A DNA stretch of 23,980 nt, from the IMG/VR virus record IMGVR_UViG_3300031553_000035, positions 1 through 23,980 of that record. One strand, given 5' to 3'. Of the stretch, positions 1-8,833 are shown piece by piece; position 1 is the stretch's first letter, and every line of letters starts with the position of its first letter. A program made the position numbers and the translations under genes. A model generated the notes under the pieces. It saw only the letters and a list, made by a program, of their open reading frames with translations, ran no database searches and was not told the DNA's origin. Source of the DNA: a virus.

Positions 1-3000
1 AGCGAGCCAAAGTACCCCCATAGCGTGCTGCCATCTGAAGCATATAGTTTGTATGCCTCATATGCAGTAAACGCCACGGAGCCTCCCGTGATAGATATCC
101 CATCTGCATCCAGCTTCACTTTCCCCCCGCCAGCCGTCAGCTTCCCGGTCGCTGCCGCAATTACAACCTGATCGGTTCCTGCGTTCTGCCCCGCTATCTC
201 ATCAGCAGTAATCCGGAAGCCTGTAGCGTCGCCATCCCAGGTGCCGGCATACATTCGAATCTCGCCTGCGGTCAGTACACCCATGTCTGCGTAGATTGCA
301 GACAACGTTGCGCCTGTGATCTCCGTTGCTGTGATCGTACCGGTGTTGATCCAATCTCCGCTGATATACGTTGCGCCGCCGACTACATTGATACTAGCTT
401 TCACAGCGCCGTTCTGTGCCACTGCGACCAGCGTGTGAGTTCCGCCAATGTCATCGGGGTCGGCTGTAAGCTGAAGGGTCGTCGTGCCATTGTAGTAGAT
501 GTACGTCCTGGCTGCCATATTGCCAGTGTTGCCGTTGACGATGGTGATGTCCGTGCCGTCCCCGATGAACAGATGGACGTTAGTCCATGTGATAGTGTTC
601 AGGTCTGTGGGCGTCCACGTACCGGTCACGCCCAGTACCCTGTGGGCGTTTGCAGCAGAGGCATCGGCTAGTGCCTGAGTAGCATCTCCTTGTGCAGCAT
701 TAGCCGCTGTATCATCAGTCCACACAGCATCGTTGTTAAGAGTGCTCGTATCTATGTCGCCAGGATTACCAATCACAATTGTACCACTGATGTTCGCATT
801 GATTGCCGTCAGCAGGCCGGTAGCAGCGTCGATAGTCACCTGTGCGTCACCAGCAGCATCTCTACCGACGATCTGGTCAGCATCTATCTCAAATCGCGCG
901 CCTGTTGTGGAAGAGGCTATCTTTACTCGACCATCCAAGATGTATAAGCCAGGTGCGTCAAGTGATCCCATGTCTGTCAGAGGCTTGGACAGAGCGTACA
1001 TCGCCGCGACTTCTGCCGCTGTCAGCACTCGGTCGAAGACGGCGTACTCGGAGAAGGCAAAGCCAGCCACGCCCCCGCCAGTATTAGTAGTTCCTACATT
1101 CCAGGCAGTCAACGCAGCACTGTCTAGCGCCGTGGTACTTTCATTTTGGTGAACTCCGTTGACGTACAGATTGTATTCGTCACTGGCGTAGTCTAGTGTG
1201 CAAATAATTTGCAACCAGTCACCGGCACTAAATGTCTGGGCACCAGCCCATATAACCGTTGATGCCACGCCGTCGTTTAGATTCAGGTAAAACAGTTGAT
1301 TGGCTTCGTGGTACAATATAGACAATGCCGTGGTTCCTGCTCCTATCAGGTCGAATACCCTAGAGTATCCAGAGGGCCATGTTGCATCATAGTCATAGGG
1401 CATCTGTACCCACGTCACAAATGATACCGTGTCATTCCCACTCACCAGCCCCACACAAGCCTCCAGGTTGACCTCAGTCCTCGTTCTCGTGCTCGTGCTG
1501 TTGTGTGCGACGCCAGTCCAGGCGTAGCCTGTGCCCAGCGTGCCATCGATGTAGGACGTGGCACAGCCTGTTGCCTCGAACTGGATACCATCCGCGAATA
1601 TCTCTGCCTCGGTGGTAGCTGTAATGCCAGCAAAGGTCACATAAACCCGAGCAAAGGCAGCGGTTGCGGGACTCGTGGCTACTTTGATGTATCGCTTCCA
1701 GTCGTGAATACCCGTTGTGAACACAATGGAGGCAGACGAGATATTGCCGTGCGCCGCTGTGAACCAATTGATTTGTAGCCTACCAGTACCGGTAGCTATC
1801 GTCTTTTTGATCCATGCCGACGCGGTATACGCTGTGTCTGCAGCGACGGCGATTTCATCGCACCCGATATTCTCGGCTGCTCCCTCAGCAGCAAGTTCAT
1901 AGAGCCGCATCGAAGCACTTCCGAACCGGCTGTACGTTGTGGATCGTTCCACCGTATCAATACCAACTGGCGCTGCCCAACCGTCTGTGATGTTGACCTC
2001 GAATGACGGATTGACCACTAGATTGGTGCCAGCAGGCTCTACCGCCAGCCCCTTCGTGCCAGCCCACCTGCCTGCTGGTTGCCGGAATGCGCCAGAGAGT
2101 GTTGCCATCTGTTTGCGAAGGCTTGTCCAACTCGTAGGCGTGATCTCGCACCCAGGGCCAAGGAGCAGCAGACCGTCAGCCGCGCTGAAAAAGGCATCCC
2201 CAAACTGGTCGATGATAACCGCGCCAGAGGCGCTCAGCGTGATCTTTGGCGTGGTGTCGTTTCGGAGCTGTACCGCTCCAGCTGTGATGAGTACATTACT
2301 CTGGCCCGCGCCGGTCTGCCCTACCAGGATATTGCCGCTGGTATCCCACTGACCGATGACCGTAGCCAAGCCATCAAAGATCTGAATACCATTTGTGCTA
2401 TCAATTGTGAGGTGCGGCTGGCCGGCTGCGTACTCACCCAAAGCGACGCCCCACGTGGCCGCACCATAGCCATAGATACCGTTGAGTTGCCCGATAGCCC
2501 AATGTTCTGACCAATCGTTGTACGTCGCGCTGTCACGCACATTGCCGACAATCGTAGGCCCATACTCAATGCCGGCCTTGACACCGTGGACGGAGTAGAG
2601 ATCAATGAACCCTTCGCCCACCGCGCCGGTATTGAACACTGCGTCGCCGGCATACCAGGCATTGCGTCCTGACCCATCGAGGTTCCGCGTGACTGCATAG
2701 GTATAAGGTCCCCCGCCACCAGGCGCGCCGTCGATGGACATGAACTCGACTTTGCCGTCGGCCTCCAGATAGACCCGATCACCATTGGCCATTTCATTGT
2801 GCTTGACTGTGATCGTAGTGTCACCAGCGCCATCCCCGAGATCTGACGTCAGAACCGTGGTCGGCCCGACCAGGATGCGCCCCCCAATCGTGGCGATGGT
2901 GTCCTGTGCGACTAACGTCTCCACCCACAACTCGGCGGCGTGCAGCGTGAGATACTTCTTCGCCAGCGCCCCCAGGTTGATGTCATAGTTGGTCCCTGGC

Positions 3001-4136
3001 AATACATCGTTGCCAGTTGGATCGAGTGTCAGATCGCCAGCGGGTGCCAGAGTGACATTGCCAGCAGTGCTCGTGATTGACTGGGGGCCGACAAATACCA
3101 GGTCTCCATCGATTCGGCCCTCTTGTGCTGTTGGCGCCGCGCCAATGCCGAGGCCCTGGATCTGGAGCCTGCCGTTGGCGTCCGTCGCGAGGATAGCAGC
3201 GGCGGCTCCAGGATTACTACTTGTGGTGACTGCGTGGGCATGGTTGCTGCGAGCAAATGAGACTGCGTCGCCCTCAGCGTTAGCGCTGGCCACGCTCATA
3301 TTCACAGTCGGTGCTGCCGCTACAATGGCGTGTTGGTGGTCGCTACGTGCAAACGAGTGCGCGGCCCCTTCGCTTGCTGCATCATCAGGCTCAATTGTCC
3401 CTGCCACTGCGGTGTCGAGCGGATCGGCTCCATCTGCAGGATCGTGACGATCCTTGTGATCCTCGTTGTGATGATCGTTCGCACTTACATTCGTCAATGC
3501 CGTGTCGTGACTGATTTGCCCGCCGTCTCCAGCATCGCCGGTATGGTCGTGGTCATGCAACTTATGCACATGATTAGAGCGTGCAAACGAAGTGGCGTTT
3601 CCCTCCGCATTAGCAGTACTAGTATCAACTGGGGTAGCAGTTACAATCGCGTGTTGGTGGTCGCTCCGCGCGAATGACGCGGCCTCGCCCTCATCGGCAG
3701 CATCATCTGGTTCTATTGTACCCGCTGCCGCCGCCACAATTGCGTGTTGGTGATCGCTCCGCGCGGGGTTTGTGCCTGTGCCGGCATCAGCGGCATCGTC
3801 CGGCTCGATGGTGCCGATCGTTGGAGTGCCCCAGTCCACGGCCAGCGTGTAGTTATTCCCTGGTCCTCCGTCGGTCTGGGCCAATCCGCCGCCAGCAGCA
3901 ATTACCCGCTCATTTTCCAGCCCGTCGTGTGCGCTCAACACCAGGTACTGAGCATCCGCAGGAGCCCCGTCTCCGCCAGCAGCCCCGCCGCCACCAGACT
4001 CTCCGCCGATGTTCAGCGTGCCATCCGCCTGCAGATAAATCTCCGCCTGCAGCGTTCGGGCGTCATCGTAGAATTTGAGGCCCTTCACGCCCGTTCCGAC
4101 TACCCGCAGCCCGAGATCGTCGTATTCGATCGGCAT
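1..4136 (-). CDS. Large tail fibre / receptor-binding protein, 3' end outside window
   Basis: One frame stays open for 1378 codons from ATG at 4136 to the left edge, so the C-terminus is missing. The ATG overlaps the stop of the preceding C1q-like gene as TAATG. Residues about 1-60 hold a short Gly-rich stretch. Residues about 108-305 carry five ARS(D/N)HxH motifs, three of them in near-copies of a unit beginning GTIEPDDAA; such His motifs are common in phage fibre and baseplate proteins and may bind metal. Residues about 705-870 (from NPSFE) look like a CBM4/9-type jelly roll. Residues about 885-1052 look like a LamG/concanavalin A-like fold (NDTVSFVTWVQ, LYVNGV, AEVAAMYAL). Two similar modules around ITADEIAGQNAG and IDADQIVGRDAAG follow. 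The role is probably adsorption at the tail tip, with glycan binding inferred from the folds. The domain calls are by eye. Confidence 0.85.
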   Translation of the reverse strand, partial: MPIEYDDLGLRVVGTGVKGLKFYDDARTLQAEIYLQADGTLNIGGESGGGGAAGGDGAPADAQYLVLSAHDGLENERVIAAGGGLAQTDGGPGNNYTLAVDWGTPTIGTIEPDDAADAGTGTNPARSDHQHAIVAAAAGTIEPDDAADEGEAASFARSDHQHAIVTATPVDTSTANAEGNATSFARSNHVHKLHDHDHTGDAGDGGQISHDTALTNVSANDHHNEDHKDRHDPADGADPLDTAVAGTIEPDDAASEGAAHSFARSDHQHAIVAAAPTVNMSVASANAEGDAVSFARSNHAHAVTTSSNPGAAAAILATDANGRLQIQGLGIGAAPTAQEGRIDGDLVFVGPQSITSTAGNVTLAPAGDLTLDPTGNDVLPGTNYDINLGALAKKYLTLHAAELWVETLVAQDTIATIGGRILVGPTTVLTSDLGDGAGDTTITVKHNEMANGDRVYLEADGKVEFMSIDGAPGGGGPYTYAVTRNLDGSGRNAWYAGDAVFNTGAVGEGFIDLYSVHGVKAGIEYGPTIVGNVRDSATYNDWSEHWAIGQLNGIYGYGAATWGVALGEYAAGQPHLTIDSTNGIQIFDGLATVIGQWDTSGNILVGQTGAGQSNVLITAGAVQLRNDTTPKITLSASGAVIIDQFGDAFFSAADGLLLLGPGCEITPTSWTSLRKQMATLSGAFRQPAGRWAGTKGLAVEPAGTNLVVNPSFEVNITDGWAAPVGIDTVERSTTYSRFGSASMRLYELAAEGAAENIGCDEIAVAADTAYTASAWIKKTIATGTGRLQINWFTAAHGNISSASIVFTTGIHDWKRYIKVATSPATAAFARVYVTFAGITATTEAEIFADGIQFEATGCATSYIDGTLGTGYAWTGVAHNSTSTRTRTEVNLEACVGLVSGNDTVSFVTWVQMPYDYDATWPSGYSRVFDLIGAGTTALSILYHEANQLFYLNLNDGVASTVIWAGAQTFSAGDWLQIICTLDYASDEYNLYVNGVHQNESTTALDSAALTAWNVGTTNTGGGVAGFAFSEYAVFDRVLTAAEVAAMYALSKPLTDMGSLDAPGLYILDGRVKIASSTTGARFEIDADQIVGRDAAGDAQVTIDAATGLLTAINANISGTIVIGNPGDIDTSTLNNDAVWTDDTAANAAQGDATQALADASAANAHRVLGVTGTWTPTDLNTITWTNVHLFIGDGTDITIVNGNTGNMAARTYIYYNGTTTLQLTADPDDIGGTHTLVAVAQNGAVKASINVVGGATYISGDWINTGTITATEITGATLSAIYADMGVLTAGEIRMYAGTWDGDATGFRITADEIAGQNAGTDQVVIAAATGKLTAGGGKVKLDADGISITGGSVAFTAYEAYKLYASDGSTLWGYFGS
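3240..3815 (-). repeat. Tandem His-motif repeats in the fibre gene
   Basis: Five imperfect copies encode ARSDHQH, ARSDHQH, ARSNHVH, ARSDHQH and ARSNHAH. Three are preceded by GTIEPDDAA. The DNA copies on the plus strand are easy to see as GTGTTGGTGGTCGCT and variants near 3330, 3650 and 3742. A very His/Asp-rich spacer lies between copies three and four (about 3430-3560). Confidence 0.8.
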
Positions 4137-4801
4137 TACGGAGCCACCCTCTGCCAAGTCGCCCCAAACTCAGGGCTATAGTTACCCACGTGTATAATGT
4201 CGATTGCTCGTTTCGTCCAAACCTGCAGCACCACATAATCTGTAGCCACCAAGCTGTAGTCTGTGGCAATCCCCAGCCCCATATCGGCATTGGCCCAGCC
4301 CTGTCCCTCCAAATGTTGCTGAATCACAGTCCCACCGTTGAGCAGCAACTGCAGCCCGATTTCGTCATCGTTCCAGACGTTGGTCCCGAATCTGACATTG
4401 GCGAAAATGTGATAGATTCCATCTCCGCCAGCGGGCACCGTGAGACGGTCTGTGTTTGCCAGCGTCGAGTGCATCGCGTCTGTGTCCCAGCGCTCCGTGT
4501 TGAATGTCACCGTGACCCAGGCTAGGGTCCCAGGCGTGCTATCCGCATCGTTGTAGACCCTGACTGCCGGCTGGATCTGCCACGCCAGCCCCGTGGCCTC
4601 GCCAGCGTCAGGCACCAACTTGGAGCCAGCTGCCCCGATCGCCAGCCGCGCCAGCGCCTGGTTACCCGTGGCTGCCGGAATATCTCCCTTTGTGGTCACG
4701 ATCGCCACGCCGGTCGCCTCAAAGTCTGCTTTAGCTGTATTATAGTTAGCCAGCGTGATTGTGTCGGCAGCCGCCTTGACTGGCATCGGTGCGTACGCCA
4801 T
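4136..4801 (-). CDS. C1q-like jelly-roll tail protein
   Basis: 221 residues. Residues about 75-215 show the C1q/TNF-like pattern seen in many phage fibre accessory proteins: WVTVTFNTERWDTDAMH, then RLTVPAGGDGIYHIFANVRF, LLLNGG and LVATDYVVLQVW. Residues 1-70 have the form of a fibre attachment segment (ATGNQALARLAIGAAGSK). Such domains usually trimerise and serve as receptor-binding heads or side fibres; that role is inferred. The ATG at 4801 has a strong GAGGAGG site, part of which lies in the end of the hub gene, and the stop overlaps the fibre start, so it is probably translated with the large fibre and joins the same tail tip. Confidence 0.75.
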   Translation of the reverse strand: MAYAPMPVKAAADTITLANYNTAKADFEATGVAIVTTKGDIPAATGNQALARLAIGAAGSKLVPDAGEATGLAWQIQPAVRVYNDADSTPGTLAWVTVTFNTERWDTDAMHSTLANTDRLTVPAGGDGIYHIFANVRFGTNVWNDDEIGLQLLLNGGTVIQQHLEGQGWANADMGLGIATDYSLVATDYVVLQVWTKRAIDIIHVGNYSPEFGATWQRVAP

Positions 4802-4810
4802 AGTTCCTCC

Positions 4811-6313
4811 TCAGTAGATCAGAATGTGTCCGCTGTTGAGCGCGCTCGTATCCAACCTGAACGGCGTGCCGCCTACGTCGAATCCTGGCATCAAGCCGAT
4901 CGTCAACCGGTGCTCCAACTGCGAGATGCTCTCCCGCAGGCTCGCGACGTATCCTGCCTCTGTGCTCAAACCCGTCTGTTGCTCCGTGATCACGACCCGC
5001 TGGCACAGCTCCAGATCTCGACAGGCCGCCATGAATGTCGAGTTGACGTTGCCCGTGATGCTGATTCCGCCGATCACCGGCCGGGGATCCTTGTAGCGTG
5101 ATATCAGATAGTCAGCCAGCGCCTGAGCATCTGCGACGTTGCTCATTAGGATCGCGTTGATCCGCAGTTTGCGCCGCTGGTATGCTGCGATGCTAGCCGC
5201 GTCCTGCGCTACGACCGTGACCTTTTCGCGCGTCCGGATCCCGTATCCGCGCACCTGTAGCGATTGGAGAAACGCTGGGATCGCGCCTACGTTTGCCAGC
5301 CCGATTTCTGCGTAATCCCCGTAGAATGTGGCAGTGGGATTGATGCTCCCGTTGAGGTTGGTTCCCTCGCCCTCCGGGTCGCTGGTGCAGTCAAAGTCCG
5401 TCCCCGCAACGGGGAGGATGCAATCCCGACCGCCAACCTTAATCTTCGTATTTGAACTGTCCCGGAACTTGACGATCAGCGTCAGAGAGCCGCCCTCTGG
5501 CACGACTGGCACATCATCCTGGCTGATCCGGCCCAGTATCTCGATGCTCGTGCCCACCGTCCGTGGGTGGCAGGTCACCTCAACGTAGTTGTAGACGCTC
5601 GAACTCGCCAGACTATAACTGAGCGTGTGCATCGTGTTGTCCAGCGTCAGCTCGGTCGTGTCATCGAGCGGCATCTGATGTCTGTTGAGATAGGTCGGCG
5701 TCCCATCGTGCGAGATGAAAAAATGTCCCCAATCACCCGTGCAGGCATCCGCCAGCTTCCCGCTCGCCTTGATGTCCTCCACGATCTCGCCGGCGGTCTC
5801 GTATGACCATTGGTCCGCGCTGACCGGAAACAGATTGAGCCCCACCTGGTAATCGGTTGCTGGCGCCGTGTAGACCGCATCCACCACGTCCTCGATCACG
5901 TCATCGGCATAGACGTCCGTCCCCATTGCGATCTCGCCCTCGTAGCTATCCATCAGTGCCATTGCATCTACGCAGTCGATCGTCACACGGCGCGTCTCAT
6001 ACTGGCCGGAATCGGGCGTGATCTTGTCGACGAATCCGCGGAACCGCGTCACTGTGATACCGCCATACGTTACGTCGAATCGTACCTCGCGGCGCGGGAG
6101 CAGATCCGCGTCCAGCTCCGGACTGTACTGCCGGCTTAGATTGAGCAGGTCGAATGTTGCGCGCCCCACCCCGGGCATCCTGGCCATAAGGCCTGAGAAT
6201 CCGCGCGTGATAGTTGTATGCGTCCAATCCGCGGAGACATCCTCGCCTGCATCCAGAAAGTCGCCGTCGCCGTCCCAATCTATGAATAGCTCATACAGCG
6301 CACTCTCTGCCAT
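4811..6313 (-). CDS. Minor tail protein, hub/baseplate-like
   Basis: 500 residues, directly after the tape measure, where siphophages keep distal tail and hub proteins. Residues 12-18 form a DxDxDGD calcium-loop-like pattern (DWDGDGDF) seen at the start of many minor tail proteins. Next come GFSGLMARMPGVGRATFDL and TRFRGFVDKITPD, which resemble the beta-rich start of T4 gp27-type hub domains. The C-terminal half has RKLRINAILMSNVADAQALA and a long beta-rich tail (QLEHRLTIGL). ATG at 6313 with GGAGGGG seven bases upstream. The hub assignment rests on position and general fold pattern; a distal tail protein is the alternative. The gap behind its start holds an AACGTT repeat run. Confidence 0.7.
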   Translation of the reverse strand: MAESALYELFIDWDGDGDFLDAGEDVSADWTHTTITRGFSGLMARMPGVGRATFDLLNLSRQYSPELDADLLPRREVRFDVTYGGITVTRFRGFVDKITPDSGQYETRRVTIDCVDAMALMDSYEGEIAMGTDVYADDVIEDVVDAVYTAPATDYQVGLNLFPVSADQWSYETAGEIVEDIKASGKLADACTGDWGHFFISHDGTPTYLNRHQMPLDDTTELTLDNTMHTLSYSLASSSVYNYVEVTCHPRTVGTSIEILGRISQDDVPVVPEGGSLTLIVKFRDSSNTKIKVGGRDCILPVAGTDFDCTSDPEGEGTNLNGSINPTATFYGDYAEIGLANVGAIPAFLQSLQVRGYGIRTREKVTVVAQDAASIAAYQRRKLRINAILMSNVADAQALADYLISRYKDPRPVIGGISITGNVNSTFMAACRDLELCQRVVITEQQTGLSTEAGYVASLRESISQLEHRLTIGLMPGFDVGGTPFRLDTSALNSGHILIY

Positions 6314-6320
6314 TCCCCTC

Positions 6321-6370
6321 CGTTTTCACGTTTCAACGTTCTAACGTTCCAACGTTCCAACGTTCGCACG
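6321..6370. repeat. AACGTT-core tandem repeat run
   Basis: The whole gap between tape measure and hub genes is a run with an 8-base period, four copies of the palindrome AACGTT separated by CC, CT or TC. It belongs to the same family as the runs near 10560, 11285, 14330, 18400 and 20840. Confidence 0.85.
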
Positions 6371-6373
6371 CTC

Positions 6374-8173
6374 CTATCTCAATGCCGTCTGCGGCATCAT
6401 ACCGCGATCGCGCAATGCCCGAATCACAGCGTCCGCCGTGGCTTGTGGGTCGCTTGCCCCGTTGATGTAGATATCCCCCGACCACGTGCCGCCAGCCGCA
6501 CCGCCCGTGACTGACATCGACAATCCAGCATCGAATCCATTGAGCAGACTAGTTACGCGCGCCACCTGGTCGCCGATCCCAGTCAATCCAATTTCCAGCG
6601 GCGTCGGGGATCCAGGCACCAGCCATGGTGGCAGCTCCAGGTTACGTATTGTCTCCCCCAAATTCTTGAACCAACCCGTGACACCCTCGATCCCAGCCTT
6701 CATCCGCTCCAGTATCTCCAGGATGGGATAGAACAAATGCTCTATCAGGAATTCCAAGGCCGGCTTGACGATCTTCTCGAGCACTGCCGCCAGCCCCTTC
6801 AGCGCCAATCCCAATCCCTCGGCGATGATCACAGCCAGGGCCCCAATGATCGGCAGGATGATCTCCAGTACCGCGATGAAGTTTGGCAGCGTGGCCTCAA
6901 CGTAGGTCACGAACAGATCCATCAGCACAAGCAGCACGTCGATCAGCGGCGGCAGCACGGCCTCGATGATCTGCAAAAACACGGGCATCAGCTCGGCCAT
7001 GAGCATCTCGATCAACGGCATGATCGCAACCAATAGCCTGCCAAATATCTGCGCCAGCCCCTCAATCAGTGGAACCAGCATCGGGACCAGGTTCGTCGCC
7101 AAATCGGCGAGTATCGGCGCCAGCATCGAGATCAGCGCCACCGCGATCGGCAGCACGGCTTCGAGCACCGCCTGAAGCACCGGCGCGAATGCCCCGATCA
7201 ATTCAGCCGCCAGCGGAATCACCGCCTCAAGTATAGCCGACAGCGCTGGAAACAGCATCCCCAGGAGGGTCTGTGCCAGCGGCCCCACTATCTCCATTAG
7301 CGAGGCGAATGCAGGTACCAGCGTTTCAAGCGCGCCACCCAGCACATCCCCCAATATCGCCCCAAGCTGCCCCATCACCTCTGTCAGCATTGGGCCGTAT
7401 GTGGTCATCAGATCCCCAAATACCCCAATGATCTCCGTGAATACGGGCAGCAGTGCTGTTCCCACGGTCGCCTTGAGGTTGGCCATGGTCGCTTCCATCT
7501 GCGCCATTTTCGTGGCCGCGTTGTCCGCGATGTCCGGCATATCAGCGGTGTTCTCGGCCAGCGCCTCCATCACGACCGACATCATCCCAGCCTGGACCTG
7601 TGCTTTGCTCAGCTCCTCCGCCTGAACCCCGAACGTCTCCGAGGCTCGATCTGTTGCCTGCGCCAGCGTCACCTGGATCCCCAGGTTGTCCAGGATGGGC
7701 CCGCTCAGCCGGCCCACCCCTTTGACGAGCGAATCCATCATGTAGGCCATATCCTGGCCCGTAGCCGCGGATACTTTGCCCAGATACCCCATCGCGCTGG
7801 GGAGTTCATCGGCGAACGTTTTCCCCACCAACTGCGCGGCGGAGTTGTAGCTCTCCATCAGGGCCTGATCGGTAGTCATGCCCAGGGAGCCGGTCCGCAG
7901 CGAGGCCAGCATGGCGTCCGCGTCCCCAGTGATGCCGGCGAAGGCGCTCTGTATCCCCTCGAGCGGCGCGGCCTGCGCGGCCAGTGTGCCCAAGGCGCCT
8001 GCTGCAGCTATACCACCGCCAACGATCGCAGCGGTTCCCAGTCCTGCGATCTTGGCGATCCCGCCCAGGGCGCCACTTACCCTGCCGCGCGCCTCGCCCA
8101 GATCACCATCCAGCTTGTCGAGCGTGGCCCGTATTGGAATTATTGCTCTACCGAGTTCAGTTTCCTTTGCCAT
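6374..8173 (-). CDS. Tail tape measure protein
   Basis: 599 residues. It sets tail length and is threaded through the tail tube. Residues 30-75 are Gly/Ala-rich and hydrophobic (GTAAIVGGGIAAAGALGTL). Residues 85-245 match the conserved N-terminal block of tape measures (MESYNSAAQLVGK, SAATGQDMAYMMDSLVKG, TKMAQMEATMANLKATVG). Residues 250-500 are a run of near-repeating hydrophobic helices rich in LLPVF/LVPLI-type segments. The C-terminus contains WLVPGSPTPLEIGL. At the usual rule of about 1.5 angstrom per residue the tail would be near 90 nm (inference). ATG at 8173 lies inside the end of the G-T frame, a 17-nt overlap, as in lambda-type operons. The site upstream, GAGCGAG, is weak, so coupling to G-T translation is likely. 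Confidence 0.92.
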   Translation of the reverse strand: MAKETELGRAIIPIRATLDKLDGDLGEARGRVSGALGGIAKIAGLGTAAIVGGGIAAAGALGTLAAQAAPLEGIQSAFAGITGDADAMLASLRTGSLGMTTDQALMESYNSAAQLVGKTFADELPSAMGYLGKVSAATGQDMAYMMDSLVKGVGRLSGPILDNLGIQVTLAQATDRASETFGVQAEELSKAQVQAGMMSVVMEALAENTADMPDIADNAATKMAQMEATMANLKATVGTALLPVFTEIIGVFGDLMTTYGPMLTEVMGQLGAILGDVLGGALETLVPAFASLMEIVGPLAQTLLGMLFPALSAILEAVIPLAAELIGAFAPVLQAVLEAVLPIAVALISMLAPILADLATNLVPMLVPLIEGLAQIFGRLLVAIMPLIEMLMAELMPVFLQIIEAVLPPLIDVLLVLMDLFVTYVEATLPNFIAVLEIILPIIGALAVIIAEGLGLALKGLAAVLEKIVKPALEFLIEHLFYPILEILERMKAGIEGVTGWFKNLGETIRNLELPPWLVPGSPTPLEIGLTGIGDQVARVTSLLNGFDAGLSMSVTGGAAGGTWSGDIYINGASDPQATADAVIRALRDRGMMPQTALR

Positions 8174-8833
8174 ATCTCGCTCGTTTCACAAGCGCCGCAT
8201 GCTCCCGGCGCCGTGTGTTCAACTCTTCCCCTGTCAGCTTCTTGGTTTTCGCTGGTTGCAGTAGATGCTTCAGGCTGGGTAACCGCTTTTGCCGCTGCAG
8301 AGCCACGATGTGCCAGGCCAGCCGCACCGCCCGTTTCAGGTCCAGATCAGCACGCCAGGCTGCCGCGTCCAAGACCGCTAGCGTCTCCGCCGGCGTCATC
8401 AGCCAGAACTCTGTGACAGTCACGCCCGCCTTGAGTGCATTGGCCAGGAGCGTATCTATGCTCCAGTCTCGCTCCTGGCTGTCGCTGGGGGGCGCGTATC
8501 GGTCTCGCTGCTGTACGACAAGACACTTGATACTGCGGTGAACACGATTTTAGCTGCCGTTGCGAATCCGCATCCATCCATCACGTCGTACGCATCGGCC
8601 ATCGTGTATGTCCGTCGCTGGACCCCAGCGTCACGCCTGCCGTATTCCAGACCGGCGCGCATCAGAGCGGCGATATCCGCCATCCCGATGTCTCCGCTGT
8701 TTGCGTCCTGTGCCAGGCGGATGATCGTCTTGCCTGTGGCCTTTTCCGCCTCGGCAATCGCCCTGTTCGTCAGCAGGACTGGCAACTCCTGTCCTTCGAA
8801 CTCGATCATTCCCTCGCCACGAGCTCCACCCAT
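8157..8833 (-). CDS. Tail assembly chaperone G-T, made by -1 frameshift
   Basis: Joined product of 8833..8486 and 8486..8157, about 225 residues. Ribosomes read the G frame to the slippery heptamer at 8492..8486 (C CCC CCA), slip back one base and continue in the downstream frame through SDSQERDWSIDTLLANALK and the T region (LMTPAETLAVLDAAAW, DLDLKRAVRLAWHIVALQ). In lambda-like phages the G-T protein recruits major tail protein to the tape measure and is absent from the virion. The T frame has no good start of its own: a GTG at 8423 would give only an 88-residue piece lacking the segment just after the shift. The T frame runs open from a stop near 8550, which covers the overlap needed. Order between major tail protein and tape measure fits exactly. 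Confidence 0.85.
8443..8492 (-). promoter_or_regulatory. Programmed -1 frameshift signal
   Basis: The slippery heptamer C CCC CCA lies at 8492..8486 in the right phase (codons CCC CCA in the G frame). Six bases later comes a perfect 10-bp stem, GCCAGGAGCG (8479..8470) pairing with CGCTCCTGGC (8452..8443), with a 17-nt loop that contains the G stop codon. Heptamer, spacer and stem all follow the known design of -1 frameshift sites in tail chaperone genes. Confidence 0.9.
8456..8833 (-). CDS. Tail assembly chaperone G
   Basis: 125 residues, the unshifted product. It begins MGGARGEGMIEFEGQELPV and is mostly helical (NRAIAEAEKATGKTIIRLA, IAALMRAGLEYGRRD), like the N-terminal domain of siphophage tail chaperones. 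ATG at 8833 overlaps the stop of the major tail gene as TAATG, with GAGG ten bases upstream. An inner ATG nine codons in is also possible, but its GAGG lies too close. The frame ends at TAG (8458..8456), which falls in the loop of the frameshift hairpin. G is normally made in large excess over G-T. Confidence 0.82.
   Translation of the reverse strand: MGGARGEGMIEFEGQELPVLLTNRAIAEAEKATGKTIIRLAQDANSGDIGMADIAALMRAGLEYGRRDAGVQRRTYTMADAYDVMDGCGFATAAKIVFTAVSSVLSYSSETDTRPPATARSETGA

Noticed and set aside
2321-2833. 170-codon minus-strand frame inside the fibre gene
   Set aside because: It is a shifted frame of the fibre gene. The fibre frame is open throughout and has domain motifs; this one is low in pattern.
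6321-6370. CRISPR-like array
   Set aside because: The unit is eight bases without unique spacers and no cas gene is near.
8347-8577. 76-codon frame overlapping the frameshift site
   Set aside because: Third frame of the G/T region. Both the G and the T frames carry the family pattern; this one is Arg/Gln-rich without match.
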